Under the pieces are notes generated by a model. That model had not been told where the DNA came from, made no database searches, and saw only the letters and a list, made by a program, of their open reading frames with translations. Of a DNA stretch of 64,000 bases, positions 37,679 to 46,552 are shown in pieces. The stretch comes from Oceanisphaera litoralis (GTDB taxonomy: Bacteria; Pseudomonadota; Gammaproteobacteria; Enterobacterales; Aeromonadaceae). Every line of letters starts with the position of its first letter. Position 1 is the stretch's first letter. A program made the translations under genes and the position numbers. The DNA is taken from positions 1 through 64,000 of the forward strand of contig NZ_JAFBBE010000020.1 of assembly GCF_016907015.1 (NCBI RefSeq), read 5' to 3'.

Positions 37679-38146
37679 TTAAAAAACCATGAAATCCTGG
37701 TGGAACGACTTTTCGCAGTAGTTGCAGCGAAAGCGGACCTGGCCCGCGACGGCGCGCACCTTGAACTTGCTGGTCACAGGTTCGTTATGGCTGATGCAGT
37801 TGGAGTTGGGGCAGGAGAAGACGCCTTCTACCCGCTCGGGCAGCTGCAACTGCAGCTTTTTCACCACTTCGAAGTCTTCGATCAGGTTCACGGTGGCATC
37901 CGGCGCAAACAGCGCCAGCTGGTTGGCCTGGGCGGCAGACAGGCGGGTATTTTCCACCTTGATGATGTCCTTGGCACCCAGCGCCTTCGACGGCAGGTTC
38001 AGGCCCACTGTGATCTTCTCGTGAGTCTGTACCAGGCCGAACAGTTGCAGGATCTTGATGCCCTGACCGGCGGGAATATGATCGATCACGGTACCGTTGT
38101 GAATGGCTTCGACTTGCAGTTGGCTCTTGTTCATCATGTCTCTCAC
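37679..38146 (-). CDS. pyrI: Aspartate carbamoyltransferase regulatory chain
   Basis: A 155-residue allosteric subunit (E. coli: 153). The N-terminal nucleotide domain begins [20 protein letters not shown], and the C-terminal zinc domain has four cysteines in CPNSNC and CNYC. PyrI binds CTP/ATP and controls the catalytic trimers. Its ATG overlaps the pyrB stop by 4 bases. Confidence 0.98.
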   Translation of the reverse strand: MRDMMNKSQLQVEAIHNGTVIDHIPAGQGIKILQLFGLVQTHEKITVGLNLPSKALGAKDIIKVENTRLSAAQANQLALFAPDATVNLIEDFEVVKKLQLQLPERVEGVFSCPNSNCISHNEPVTSKFKVRAVAGQVRFRCNYCEKSFHQDFMVF

Positions 38147-39066
38147 AGGCTCTCGTTCAGCACCAGGGCAAGCAGGGCCTGGCGGGCATAGACGCCGTTT
38201 TCCGCCTGCTCGAAATAATAGGCATAGGGAGTGTTGTCCACCTCGGCGGAGATTTCGTCGATACGGGGCAGGGGATGCAGCACCTTGAGGCTGTCTTTGG
38301 CACCGTCCAGCACCTCGGGGGTGAGCACGTATTTCGAGGCCACATGCACGTATTCGGTTTCGTCGAAGCGCTCCTTCTGCACCCGGGTCATGTACAGAAT
38401 GTCCAGTTCGTCCATCACCTCTTCCATGCTGTCGCGGAGCTCGAAGTTGATGCCTTTTTCGGTCAGCTCGTCACACAGGTAGTCGGGCATGGCCAGCGCC
38501 TGGGGCGCGATAAAGTAGAACTTGCAGCCAAACAGACTCAGCGCCTGGGTCAGGGAGTGTACGGTGCGGCCGTACTTGAGATCTCCGACAAAGGCCACCG
38601 TCAGTCCCTGCAGCGTGCCCTGGGTTTCGTAGATGGTAAACAAATCCAGCAGCGTCTGGGTGGGATGCTGATTGGCGCCGTCACCGGCGTTGATCACCGG
38701 CACCGAGGAAAACTCGGCGGCCAGCCGGGCCGCGCCGTCCTGCGGATGGCGCATCACAAAGGCGTCACTGTAGGAGCTGATGATCTTCACCGAGTCGGCG
38801 AGAGTCTCCCCTTTTTTGGCCAGTGAGGTGCTGCCGCTGTCGGAAAAACCGATAACGCCGCCACCCAGGCGTTGAATGGCGGTTTCAAACGACAGTCGGG
38901 TTCGGGTGGAGGCTTCGAAGAAGCAGCTGGCCACCACTTTATGCTTGAGCAAATCGGGACGAGGATGGGTCTTGAGCATCACGGCGGTGTCGATGATCAG
39001 TTCCAGCTCGGCGCGGGTGAAGTCGGATATGGAGATTACATGCTTTTGATATAGGGGGTTTGCCAT
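38143..39066 (-). CDS. pyrB: Aspartate carbamoyltransferase catalytic chain
   Basis: A 307-residue enzyme making carbamoyl-aspartate, the committed step of pyrimidine synthesis. Carbamoyl-phosphate-binding [13 protein letters not shown] lies near residue 50, [15 protein letters not shown] near 133 and [10 protein letters not shown] near 266. The ATG at 39066 shares its A with the stop codon of the pyrL leader (TGATG), as expected for coupled attenuation control. A TTG two codons earlier is unlikely to be the start. Confidence 0.98.
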   Translation of the reverse strand: MANPLYQKHVISISDFTRAELELIIDTAVMLKTHPRPDLLKHKVVASCFFEASTRTRLSFETAIQRLGGGVIGFSDSGSTSLAKKGETLADSVKIISSYSDAFVMRHPQDGAARLAAEFSSVPVINAGDGANQHPTQTLLDLFTIYETQGTLQGLTVAFVGDLKYGRTVHSLTQALSLFGCKFYFIAPQALAMPDYLCDELTEKGINFELRDSMEEVMDELDILYMTRVQKERFDETEYVHVASKYVLTPEVLDGAKDSLKVLHPLPRIDEISAEVDNTPYAYYFEQAENGVYARQALLALVLNESL

Positions 39067-39209
39067 CAGCAACGCTCTTTAAGGTGTAAAGTGAAGACCA
39101 TAAAAAAGCCCCTGAACGGGGCCATTAGAGCTAACTCATTGCAAGCGCCGCCGTTTTCACGACGTGCGGGTGTAAAAACAGCCTGACGTTCGGGTACAGA
39201 AACGAGCAT
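39066..39209 (-). CDS. pyrL: pyrBI operon leader peptide
   Basis: A 47-codon frame starting [17 protein letters not shown] and ending LHLKERC runs through the attenuator and stops with TGA overlapping the pyrB ATG by one base. E. coli PyrL has 44 residues and the same job: a translating ribosome stays close to RNA polymerase when UTP is low and prevents the terminator from forming. T-rich stretches suited to UTP-dependent pausing lie at about 39174-39178 and in the attenuator tail. The start is 5 bases after GGA, with a better GGAG further off. Another frame in the same leader also lacks early stops, so the exact start is less sure than the architecture. Confidence 0.72.
   Translation of the reverse strand: MLVSVPERQAVFTPARRENGGACNELALMAPFRGFFMVFTLHLKERC
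39101..39123 (-). terminator. pyrBI attenuator
   Basis: On the minus strand GGCCCC-GTTCA-GGGGCT is followed by six T, 35 bases before the pyrB start and inside the pyrL frame. This is the standard place for the UTP-sensitive attenuator of pyrBI. Confidence 0.88.
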
Positions 39210-39246
39210 TTATTCCATTCACTCCGGGCGCTTGCAAATCAGGCAG

Positions 39247-39274
39247 ATTATAGAGAAATGTGTGCCCAAAGCAA
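39247..39274 (-). promoter_or_regulatory. Probable pyrLBI promoter
   Basis: On the minus strand a perfect TATAAT (39252-39247) follows TTGCTT (39274-39269) at 16-base spacing. Initiation near 39240 would give a leader of about 175 bases, similar to the E. coli pyrBI leader. Inverted arms GCGCTTGC (39141-39150 region) and its complement (39227-39236 region) bracket the pyrL start. Confidence 0.6.
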
Positions 39275-39343
39275 AATCCGGCGAGTGCAGCAGCCAGGGC
39301 GGTGAAAAGATAAGCGAACGAACCGATGGCTGCGAAAAAGCGC

Positions 39344-39371
39344 TTTACCTTTAAAGGGCTATCGTTATAAT
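39344..39371 (+). promoter_or_regulatory. Promoter of the tRNA-Trp gene
   Basis: TTTACC (39344-39349) and TATAAT (39366-39371) are spaced by 16 bases, 14 bases before the mature tRNA, with a GC-rich start region. It runs back to back with the pyr promoter. Confidence 0.65.
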
Positions 39372-39385
39372 TCGCCTCGTATTGC

Positions 39386-39462
39386 AGGGGCGTAGTTCCA
39401 ATTGGTAGAACAGCGGTCTCCAAAACCGACGGTTGGGGGTTCGAATCCCTCCGCCCCTGCCA
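39386..39462 (+). tRNA. tRNA-Trp (anticodon CCA)
   Basis: A complete cloverleaf of 77 bases with acceptor stem AGGGGCG/CGCCCCT, discriminator G and encoded CCA. The anticodon loop is CTCCAAA, giving CCA for tryptophan, and the T-loop is TTCGAAT. Sequence closely follows E. coli tRNA-Trp. A terminator follows at 39474. Confidence 0.97.
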
Positions 39463-39473
39463 ACTTCTTCTCG

Positions 39474-39500
39474 AAAAGCCAGCCTAACCGCTGGCTTTTT
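39474..39500 (+). terminator. Terminator after tRNA-Trp
   Basis: AAAGCCAGC-CTAACC-GCTGGCTTTTT, 12 bases after the CCA end. It also lies directly before holD. Confidence 0.9.
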
Positions 39501-39516
39501 GCGTTATGGAGTATCT

Positions 39517-39894
39517 ATGACGCCGTTACAAGCACAATTAAGGCAATTGTTGAAACTGCCCACCTGGCGCTGCGCGCATCCCGAGCGACTTCCTCATGCG
39601 CCTGCTCCCCCCCCCGAAATGGCAGAAGTGCTGCTGGTCACCGGGCAGGGCAAACTGCTGCCGCCTTTATTAGGCACCGATCTGATGCAGGCGCTGTCGC
39701 TGAATGAAACCCAGCTACAGGTGATGGATGAAGCCGCCTGGCTGGCGGCCGGCATGCCGGCGGCGAAGGCGATGCTCGGGCTGAGCCTGACCGGGGATAC
39801 CACCGCCTTCCACTGGCATGGCAGCCTGCCGTTGACGCCCTCTCATAAACGCGAACTCTGGAGCCGCTTATGCAGCCTCTGTTTCGCCCACTGA
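39517..39894 (+). CDS. holD: DNA polymerase III psi subunit
   Basis: A 125-residue protein starting MTPLQAQLRQLLKLPTWRCA, with ALSLNETQLQVMDEAAW in mid-chain, fitting HolD (137 residues in E. coli). Psi bridges the chi subunit to the clamp loader. Similarity among psi proteins is low, so the assignment leans on overlap with rimI: the last 25 bases overlap the rimI start, the same gene order as in enteric bacteria. The ATG at 39517 follows GGAG. Confidence 0.85.
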   Translation: MTPLQAQLRQLLKLPTWRCAHPERLPHAPAPPPEMAEVLLVTGQGKLLPPLLGTDLMQALSLNETQLQVMDEAAWLAAGMPAAKAMLGLSLTGDTTAFHWHGSLPLTPSHKRELWSRLCSLCFAH

Positions 39895-40325
39895 GTGCCG
39901 ATGATCTGGACGCCATGCTGGTGGTGGAGCAGGCGGCTCATGTTCATCCCTGGAGCCGGCGCCTGCTGGCCGACAGTTTCGGTGAGCGTTACATTACCGG
40001 CTCTCTCTGGTTACCCGAGCAAGGGCTTAAGGAGCGGCTGCTGGGCTACTTTATTGCCGACCGTATCCTGGATGAAAGCACCCTGATGAACATCTGCGTG
40101 TCTCCCGGGCAGCAAGGGGGCGGGCTGGGTCGCCAGCTGATGGAACATTATCTGCGCCTCTGCGAGCGGCAGGGTCTTACTCGGCTCTGGCTGGAGGTGA
40201 GAGAATCGAATATCGCTGCCCGAGCCTTGTATCTTTCCTGCGGATATGTGGAAAGCGGCCGCCGCCGACATTACTATCAGGGCATCACCGGGCCTGAAGA
40301 TGCCATCATGATGAACAAGTGCTGA
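39870..40325 (+). CDS. rimI: Ribosomal-protein S18-alanine N-acetyltransferase
   Basis: A 151-residue GNAT acetyltransferase with the acetyl-CoA loop SPGQQGGGLGRQLMEHYL (about 74-92) and the RimI-type segments EVRESNIAARALYLSCGYVE and RRHYYQGITGPEDAIMM. It acetylates the N-terminal alanine of ribosomal protein S18. The final codons (MNKC and stop) are included in a 14-bp tandem repeat that continues into the gap. Confidence 0.95.
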   Translation: MQPLFRPLSADDLDAMLVVEQAAHVHPWSRRLLADSFGERYITGSLWLPEQGLKERLLGYFIADRILDESTLMNICVSPGQQGGGLGRQLMEHYLRLCERQGLTRLWLEVRESNIAARALYLSCGYVESGRRRHYYQGITGPEDAIMMNKC

Positions 40326-40351
40326 TGAACAAGCGCTGATGAATAAGCAGC
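40310..40351. repeat. Fourteen-bp tandem repeat spanning the rimI stop codon
   Basis: Units GATGAACAAGTGCT, GATGAACAAGCGCT and GATGAATAAGCAGC start in the last codons of rimI and run past its TGA. The rimI 3' end has thus been copied twice downstream. Confidence 0.9.
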
Positions 40352-40401
40352 CCGACTGCTTCTATACTCAAATGCAAACACTCTTTCTGCAAGGATGAAG
40401 A

Positions 40402-41400
40402 ATGAGAGGCTCATGGATTTGCCTGCTGAGTACCTTATTGCTGTGGTCACCGCTCTCTCACGCCAATATCTACCGTTATCAGGACGCCAACGGCATGGTG
40501 CACTATACGGATAACCAGTTGCGTGCGGCCAGCCATTCGAGCGCCCATCAGGATGCGATTAACCGCGACGGTGTGCTGGTGCGGGTGGTCGAGAAAAAAG
40601 ACGGTCACTATTTTTTCGCACTGAATCGGCTGCCCACCCAAACCGAACTGACGTTTCGCTTCACCCAGGAAAAGAACGTCAGTATTCCCGACCAGATGCA
40701 ACAGGTGATCAGGCTGCCCCCGCGGGAAGAAAGGTTTATCGGCAAACTGGCCGCCCAAGCAGCCGGTGACTGGCGTTACGACTATGGTTTTGCCTACAGC
40801 AATCACGCACTGAGGCCGGCCGGCAGCGACCGCAAGGTGCAGAAAATCGCCGGCTCCACCCTGATACCATCCAAGACTGTCTTTAACCGCTCATTACCGC
40901 CATCCACTTTGTCCGCAACGATAGATCTGGCTTCGCCGGTCGCCGGACGCTACCGGGTTACTCAGGGCTTTAACGGCAAGTTCAGTCATAACAAGCCATC
41001 CAATCGCTATGCCCTGGATATCGCCCTGCCGATAGGTACCCCGCTTTACGCTACCCGGGACGGCGTGGTGTTGGTCGCGGTGGATCATCATGTGGGAGGA
41101 GGCCTGAAGGCAAAATACCGGGGCAAGGCCAACCATTTGCGACTGCGACATGCGGACGGCACCATGACGCTGTATGCCCACCTGCAAACCGGCTCGCTGC
41201 AGGTGAAAAAAGGCGACAAGGTAAAAGCCGGGCAACGGGTAGCGGCGTCCGGCCACACCGGTTACAGCTCGGGCCCCCATTTACACCTGGCGGTACAGGT
41301 CGATCATCAGGGGCGAAGGGAGTCTATCCCCTTTACCCTGCAAGGCAGTTACCCCATCGCCGGACGCTGGTTGCAGGCCAATGAGTGGGGTGATGAGTAG
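40402..41400 (+). CDS. Exported M23-family peptidase with DUF4124-like N-terminus
   Basis: A 332-residue protein with a signal peptide (LLSTLLLWSPLSHA) and a start NIYRYQDANGMVHYTDN typical of DUF4124. The C-terminal zinc peptidase domain (about 185-320) has FSHNKPSNRYALDIALPIGT, in which His and Asp are likely metal ligands, and the HxH motif GPHLHLAV. It probably cleaves peptidoglycan cross-links in the periplasm or activates amidases. Its last codons, GGT GAT GAG and the stop TAG, form the first unit of a 12-bp tandem repeat. Confidence 0.9.
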   Translation: MRGSWICLLSTLLLWSPLSHANIYRYQDANGMVHYTDNQLRAASHSSAHQDAINRDGVLVRVVEKKDGHYFFALNRLPTQTELTFRFTQEKNVSIPDQMQQVIRLPPREERFIGKLAAQAAGDWRYDYGFAYSNHALRPAGSDRKVQKIAGSTLIPSKTVFNRSLPPSTLSATIDLASPVAGRYRVTQGFNGKFSHNKPSNRYALDIALPIGTPLYATRDGVVLVAVDHHVGGGLKAKYRGKANHLRLRHADGTMTLYAHLQTGSLQVKKGDKVKAGQRVAASGHTGYSSGPHLHLAVQVDHQGRRESIPFTLQGSYPIAGRWLQANEWGDE

Positions 41401-41424
41401 GGTGGTGAATAGGGTGGTGAGCAG
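41389..41424. repeat. Twelve-bp tandem repeat spanning a stop codon
   Basis: GGTGATGAGTAG, GGTGGTGAATAG, GGTGGTGAGCAG. The first unit is the last three codons plus stop of the M23 gene and the second repeats the stop in frame. The rest of the gap to 41660 is AT-rich and shows no gene. Confidence 0.92.
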
Positions 41425-41660
41425 TGTAATATGCTGAAATGTGGTTTGGCGTTATATAGGGTTCTTTTCCGGTATTAAGACAATATAAAGGGTGTCGGGT
41501 TTTATTGTTGAAGTTAAAAACTGAAATTCAACTTGATGTTGGATTTTTATGTTTTAGTCTTCGGCTGGCAACGCGAAAAAGCAGTTGATTTCTCCTTTTT
41601 GCTGTGGCCTTTTACTTTCTTTTTCGCTTTAAAATCAAAGTAAAAAGTCAGGAAAGCAAG

Positions 41661-42956
41661 ATGAAAGAGTTAGTCGGTGTGGCAGATGAGGCTCCTCGTA
41701 GCATAAGTCACTACATGAGAGTACTGGGGCCGGGGATTCTGGGGGCCGCGGCCGCCATCGGTGGTTCTCATCTGGTGGCATCCACCCAGGCCGGTGCCAT
41801 TTACGGCTGGCAGCTGGTGGGATTGATCCTGCTGGTCAACCTGATCAAGTATCCTTTCTTTCAAATCGGTGCCCGCTACACCATGGCGGCAGACGAGACC
41901 CTGATCCAGGGCTATGATCGCATCGGCCGAGGCTATCTCTATCTGTTTACCGTGCTCAACCTCTTTGCCTCCGTGGTCAGTACCGCCGGGGTGGCCATGT
42001 TGTGCGGCAGCATACTGGGGCTATTTATCGGCGACAGCCTCAATGTGACCCAGCTCAGCATGATAGTGCTGGCGGGCTCTCTGGCCTTCCTGATCACCGG
42101 TCATTACAAGACCCTGGACCGGGTGACCAAGTGGATTATCGTGGGGCTGGCTATCGCCACCGTGACCGCCGTGTTTATCGCCTTGAATCAAGGTGGCGTG
42201 GCGCAGCCCGATTTTGTCTCGCCCAGCCCCTGGAATCTGGCCTCGGTGGGATTTCTGGTCGCGCTGATGGGCTGGATGCCGGCGCCTATCGAGCTGTCGT
42301 CCTGGAACAGCGTCTGGCTGCGCCAGAAGAAAAAAAATCTGGGTGGCGCGCTGGATTACAAGGACGCCCTGGTCGACTTCAACGTGGGCTATGTGACCTC
42401 TACCCTGCTGGCGCTCGCCTTTGTTGCTCTGGGCACCCTGGTGCTGCATGGCAGCGGTGAAAGCCTGGCGACCTCGGGCATTGCCTTCGCGCATCAGCTG
42501 GTGAACGTTTATGCCGGCGTCATGGGGGAGTGGAGTCGCTGGCTGATTGCCCTGATTGCCTTCCTGTGCATGTTTTCCACCACAGTGACGGTGCTCGACG
42601 GTTACAGCCGGGTGTTGAGTGAATGTTGCGTACAGTTTGGTCAGCCACAGGGCAGTGACGCCACCGGTAACGGCAGCCGTTATACCTATCCCGTTATGGT
42701 GGTGATGGGGATTGTCGGCGCCCTGATCGTCATGTTCTTCAAGGGAGCCCTGCTGGCGATGCTGGAGTTCGCCATGATTTCGGCCTTTATCAGCGCCCTG
42801 GTCTTTTCCTGGTTGAACTACCGCCTGATGGCGTTGCCGCGGGTGCCGGAGCAGTATCGTCTGGGGCGCGGCATGAAGGGCCTGAGCTGGGCCGGCATCC
42901 TGTTTCTTGCCGGTTTCAACCTGCTGTTCGGTTACTGGTATCTTTTGGTGAAATAA
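41661..42956 (+). CDS. Nramp-related transporter lacking the DPGN motif
   Basis: A 431-residue protein with about eleven hydrophobic segments. The first resembles Nramp helix 1 (LGPGILGAAAAIGGSHLVAS), but the canonical metal-binding DPGN is replaced by GGSH; in the helix-6 region MGWMPAPIELSSWNSVW keeps the Met-Pro but not the usual following residues. It is therefore a divergent clade of the divalent-metal transporter superfamily with unknown substrate. The ATG at 41661 follows AGGAAAG; the upstream frame extension is low-complexity and unlikely. A terminator follows. Confidence 0.82.
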   Translation: MKELVGVADEAPRSISHYMRVLGPGILGAAAAIGGSHLVASTQAGAIYGWQLVGLILLVNLIKYPFFQIGARYTMAADETLIQGYDRIGRGYLYLFTVLNLFASVVSTAGVAMLCGSILGLFIGDSLNVTQLSMIVLAGSLAFLITGHYKTLDRVTKWIIVGLAIATVTAVFIALNQGGVAQPDFVSPSPWNLASVGFLVALMGWMPAPIELSSWNSVWLRQKKKNLGGALDYKDALVDFNVGYVTSTLLALAFVALGTLVLHGSGESLATSGIAFAHQLVNVYAGVMGEWSRWLIALIAFLCMFSTTVTVLDGYSRVLSECCVQFGQPQGSDATGNGSRYTYPVMVVMGIVGALIVMFFKGALLAMLEFAMISAFISALVFSWLNYRLMALPRVPEQYRLGRGMKGLSWAGILFLAGFNLLFGYWYLLVK

Positions 42957-42980
42957 CCGACGTGGTTAAAACATGTTTGC

Positions 42981-43006
42981 GGGGGCCTCTGGCCCCCTGT
43001 TTTTTT
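42981..43006 (+). terminator. Terminator after the Nramp-related gene
   Basis: GGGGGCC-TCT-GGCCCCC followed by TG and seven T. Confidence 0.93.
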
Positions 43007-43030
43007 CGCCGTCATTTCCGTGCTCGCCCT

Positions 43031-43078
43031 CGCTTAATCCCCCGCTTAATCCCCCGCTTAACCCCTCGCTTAACTCCC
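43031..43078. repeat. Twelve-bp tandem repeat, four units
   Basis: CGCTTAATCCCC twice, then CGCTTAACCCCT and CGCTTAACTCCC. It lies in the 492-base gap between the Nramp-related gene and pntA. The remainder (43079-43448) is AT-richer and presumably contains the pntAB promoter, but no site is clear enough to name. Confidence 0.93.
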
Positions 43079-43448
43079 CGCCAGCTTGCTTGCCGATAGA
43101 TGATATGTTAGTGATTGAAAGCCATAGCCTATTAAGCCTCGAGGAAAGATCGATTAATCTTTTGGCTAAAGAGGCAGTATAGTGCTGGTGGTGTTGTCGT
43201 TTTCTTGTGCTATCTCCTTATCTTGTCACGCTTTTTGGCAATAAATATCGAGATTTCGATGTTTGCAGCATTAAAAAATATCAAGGCGTCGTTTTGGACT
43301 GGCCAGATAAGGCATCCCCGGGCTGGACTGCGTTATTCAGCCTGAAATAATCAACGGCAAGGCTGCCTGAAGTTGAAGGAACAGCTTGTCCCAAACCGGA
43401 TACGCCTCGTTTATCCGATGCGATATCAACATTAATCAGGGATTTATT

Positions 43449-44975
43449 ATGTTAATCGGGATTCCAAGGGAAACGCTTGACGGCGAGACTCGGGTGGCGG
43501 CGACCCCCAAGTCGGTCGAACAGTTACGTAAACTGGGTTTTGACGTCAGTATCGAACAGGGCGCGGGCAGCAAGGCCAGCTTTGACGATGCCGCCTATGA
43601 GGCGGCCGGCGCCACACTGGTCGCGGCCGAACAGGTCTGGCAAGCCGCCATTATCTACAAGGTGAATGCCCCCACCGCCGATGAAATCGAGCGGCTGCAG
43701 GCAGGCACCACCCTGGTCAGTTTCATCTGGCCGGCGCAAAACCCCGAGTTGGTAGAGCAGCTCAGGAACAAGGGCGTCACCGTGATGGCCATGGACATGG
43801 TGCCGCGTATTTCCCGCGCCCAGTCGCTGGATGCCCTGTCTTCCATGGCCAACATCGCCGGTTATCGTGCCGTGGTGGAAGCCGCCCACGAATTCGGTCG
43901 CTTCTTTACCGGTCAGATCACCGCCGCCGGCAAGGTACCGCCTGCCAAGGTGCTGGTGATTGGTGCCGGTGTGGCCGGTCTGGCCGCCATCGGTGCCGCC
44001 GGCTCCCTGGGTGCCATAGTGCGCGCCTTCGATACCCGCCCCGAGGTTAAAGAGCAGATTAACTCCATGGGTGGCGAGTTCCTGGAACTCGACTACGAAG
44101 AAGACGCAGATTCTTCCGACGGTTATGCCAAGGAAATGAGCCAGGCCTTCATCGACGCCGAAATGGCGCTGTTCATGGCTCAGGCCAAGGAAGTCGACAT
44201 TATCATCACCACTGCGCTTATCCCCGGCAAACCGGCACCCAAGCTGATTACCGCCGAGATGGTGGCGAACATGCATCCGGGCTCGGTGATCGTGGATCTG
44301 GCGGCGCAAAACGGCGGCAACTGCGAGCTGACCCAACCCGGCGAGCTGTTCGTGTCCGATAACGGTGTCAAGATTATCGGCTATACCGACCTCAACGGTC
44401 GGCTGCCGACCCAGTCTTCCACCCTGTACGCCACCAACCTGGTCAACCTGGCCAAGCTGCTGTGCAAGGAAAAAGACGGCAACATCAAGGTCGACTTCGA
44501 CGACGTGGTACTGCGCAACATGACGGTGGTCAAAGACGGCGAAGTCACCTTCCCGCCGCCCGCCATCAGCGTGTCTGCCGCCCCCAAGGCGGCCGCTCAG
44601 GCACAGCCGAAGGCCGAACCTCACGCCAGGCAGCCCAGTAACCTCAAGTACTATCTGGGGGGCGTGGGCGTCTTGCTGTTCGCCTGGCTGTCGGCCGTGG
44701 CACCGGCGGAGTTTCTGTCTCACTTCACCGTGTTCGTGCTGGCCTGCATCGTGGGGTATTACGTGGTGTGGAACGTGTCGCACTCGCTGCATACGCCTCT
44801 GATGTCGGTGACCAATGCCATATCGGGAATTATCGTCGTGGGCGCCTTGTCTCAGGTAGGGGCCGGTGGCTTTGTCAGTTTTCTGGCCTTTGTGGCAATA
44901 CTGATAGCGTCAATCAACGTGTTTGGCGGTTTTACCGTGACACACCGTATGCTGAAGATGTTTAGGAAGGGCTAA
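43449..44975 (+). CDS. pntA: NAD(P) transhydrogenase alpha subunit
   Basis: A 508-residue protein (E. coli: 510). The NAD(H)-binding domain I has [22 protein letters not shown] near residue 170 as its nucleotide fold, preceded by [20 protein letters not shown]. Four C-terminal membrane helices (about 400-505) follow a linker rich in Ala, Gln and Pro. With PntB it uses the proton gradient to reduce NADP+ with NADH. The ATG at 43449 gives the standard start [20 protein letters not shown]. Confidence 0.97.
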   Translation: MLIGIPRETLDGETRVAATPKSVEQLRKLGFDVSIEQGAGSKASFDDAAYEAAGATLVAAEQVWQAAIIYKVNAPTADEIERLQAGTTLVSFIWPAQNPELVEQLRNKGVTVMAMDMVPRISRAQSLDALSSMANIAGYRAVVEAAHEFGRFFTGQITAAGKVPPAKVLVIGAGVAGLAAIGAAGSLGAIVRAFDTRPEVKEQINSMGGEFLELDYEEDADSSDGYAKEMSQAFIDAEMALFMAQAKEVDIIITTALIPGKPAPKLITAEMVANMHPGSVIVDLAAQNGGNCELTQPGELFVSDNGVKIIGYTDLNGRLPTQSSTLYATNLVNLAKLLCKEKDGNIKVDFDDVVLRNMTVVKDGEVTFPPPAISVSAAPKAAAQAQPKAEPHARQPSNLKYYLGGVGVLLFAWLSAVAPAEFLSHFTVFVLACIVGYYVVWNVSHSLHTPLMSVTNAISGIIVVGALSQVGAGGFVSFLAFVAILIASINVFGGFTVTHRMLKMFRKG

Positions 44976-44980
44976 TAAAA

Positions 44981-46360
44981 ATGTCACAAGGACTTGTAAC
45001 TGCGTCTTATATTGTTGCCGCCGTGCTCTTTATTCTGAGCCTGGGTGGTCTTTCCAAGCAGGAATCGGCCAAGGCCGGTAACTGGTACGGTGTTGCAGGC
45101 ATGGCGATTGCCCTGCTGGCCACCATCTTCAACCCCGAGGTCACCGGCCTGGGCTGGATCATCGTGGCCATGGCCATCGGTGCCGCCATTGGTATTCGTT
45201 TGGCGTTAAAGGTCGAAATGACCGAAATGCCGGAACTTATCGCCATCCTGCACAGTTTTGTCGGTCTGGCGGCGGTATTTGTGGGTATCAACACCTACAT
45301 CAGCCACGGCGACATGACCGGCGCCATGCTCAACATTCACAACACCGAGGTCTTTCTCGGCGTCTTCATCGGTGCCGTTACCTTCACCGGCTCCATCGTC
45401 GCCTTCTGCAAGCTGCGCGGCCTGGTGTCGTCCAAGCCGCTGATGCTGCCGCACCGTCACAAGCTGAACCTGCTGGCGGTGGTGCTTTCGACCCTGCTGC
45501 TGATCTGGTTTGTACAGGTAGAAGGCTCGACTTTCGCCCTGCTGGTGATGACCCTGATTGCCCTGGCCTTTGGCTGGCACCTGGTCGCCAGCATCGGCGG
45601 TGCCGACATGCCGGTGGTGATCTCCATGCTCAACTCCTACTCCGGCTGGGCGGCGGCGGCGGCGGGCTTCATGCTGTCCAACGACCTGCTGATCGTCGTC
45701 GGTGCCCTGGTGGGTTCCAGCGGTGCCATCCTGTCTTACATCATGTGCAAGGCGATGAACCGCTCCTTCGTGTCCGTCATCGCCGGTGGCTTCGGCTCCG
45801 ACGGTGCCGTGAGCAGCGGGGGGGAGGAAGAAGACGGCGAATACACCGAAGTGAACGCCGAAGACGTGGCCGAGATGCTGAAGAATTCCAGTTCGGTTAT
45901 CATCACTCCCGGCTACGGCATGGCGGTGGCGCAGGCTCAGTATCCGGTGGCGGAACTGGTGTCCAAACTGCGCGCGGCCGGGGTGACGGTGCGCTTCGGT
46001 ATTCACCCGGTGGCGGGTCGTCTGCCCGGGCACATGAACGTCCTGCTGGCGGAAGCCAAGGTGCCCTACGACATAGTGCTGGAAATGGACGAGATCAACG
46101 ACGATTTCAACGATACTGACACGGTACTGGTGATTGGCGCCAACGACACGGTCAACCCGTCTGCGGCAGAAGATCCGGCCAGCCCCATCGCCGGCATGCC
46201 GGTGCTGGAAGTGTGGAAATCCCAGCAGGTAGTGGTGTTCAAGCGCTCCATGAACACCGGCTATGCCGGGGTGCAGAACCCGCTGTTCTTCCGCGAAAAC
46301 AGCGTCATGCTGTTCGGCGATGCCAAAGACAGCGTGGACAACATCCTCAAGGCGCTGTAA
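44981..46360 (+). CDS. pntB: NAD(P) transhydrogenase beta subunit
   Basis: A 459-residue protein (E. coli: 462) with eight or nine membrane helices followed by an NADP(H)-binding domain III (about 285-459; [40 protein letters not shown]). It starts 5 bases after pntA and ends at a terminator. A second promoter is not expected. Confidence 0.97.
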   Translation: MSQGLVTASYIVAAVLFILSLGGLSKQESAKAGNWYGVAGMAIALLATIFNPEVTGLGWIIVAMAIGAAIGIRLALKVEMTEMPELIAILHSFVGLAAVFVGINTYISHGDMTGAMLNIHNTEVFLGVFIGAVTFTGSIVAFCKLRGLVSSKPLMLPHRHKLNLLAVVLSTLLLIWFVQVEGSTFALLVMTLIALAFGWHLVASIGGADMPVVISMLNSYSGWAAAAAGFMLSNDLLIVVGALVGSSGAILSYIMCKAMNRSFVSVIAGGFGSDGAVSSGGEEEDGEYTEVNAEDVAEMLKNSSSVIITPGYGMAVAQAQYPVAELVSKLRAAGVTVRFGIHPVAGRLPGHMNVLLAEAKVPYDIVLEMDEINDDFNDTDTVLVIGANDTVNPSAAEDPASPIAGMPVLEVWKSQQVVVFKRSMNTGYAGVQNPLFFRENSVMLFGDAKDSVDNILKAL

Positions 46361-46386
46361 TCGGTTGGAAATGACGTAAAACGGTA

Positions 46387-46412
46387 AAAAAGGGAGCTTC
46401 GGCTCCCTTTTT
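46387..46412 (+). terminator. Terminator after pntAB
   Basis: AGGGAGC-TTCG-GCTCCCT stem with a UUCG-type tetraloop, followed by five T. Confidence 0.94.
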
Positions 46413-46450
46413 GTGATCAGAGCCTGCCGTTACCAAGATTGCCATCGATC

Positions 46451-46474
46451 GATCCGCCGATCCGCCGATCCGCG
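46451..46474. repeat. Eight-bp tandem repeat, three units
   Basis: GATCCGCC, GATCCGCC, GATCCGCG, preceded by an overlapping ATCGATCGATC run, between pntB and azlC. Confidence 0.88.
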
Positions 46475-46552
46475 CCGTCGGACCGCAGCAGCTTGCCAGT
46501 GGCCAGCCAATCCTTTATTTTTTAATGTTTTATGAAAGCTGGAGTGAATACG

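Noticed and set aside
39157-39423. 88-residue minus-strand frame covering the pyr leader and part of tRNA-Trp
   Set aside because: It would start inside the tRNA and upstream of the pyr promoter; its end lies in the leader but not at pyrB. The other-frame pyrL fits the known architecture better.
43104-43182. 26-residue frame MLVIESHSLLSLEERSINLL... before pntA
   Set aside because: Too short, no ribosome site of note and no known family. It could be a leader peptide, but nothing supports this.
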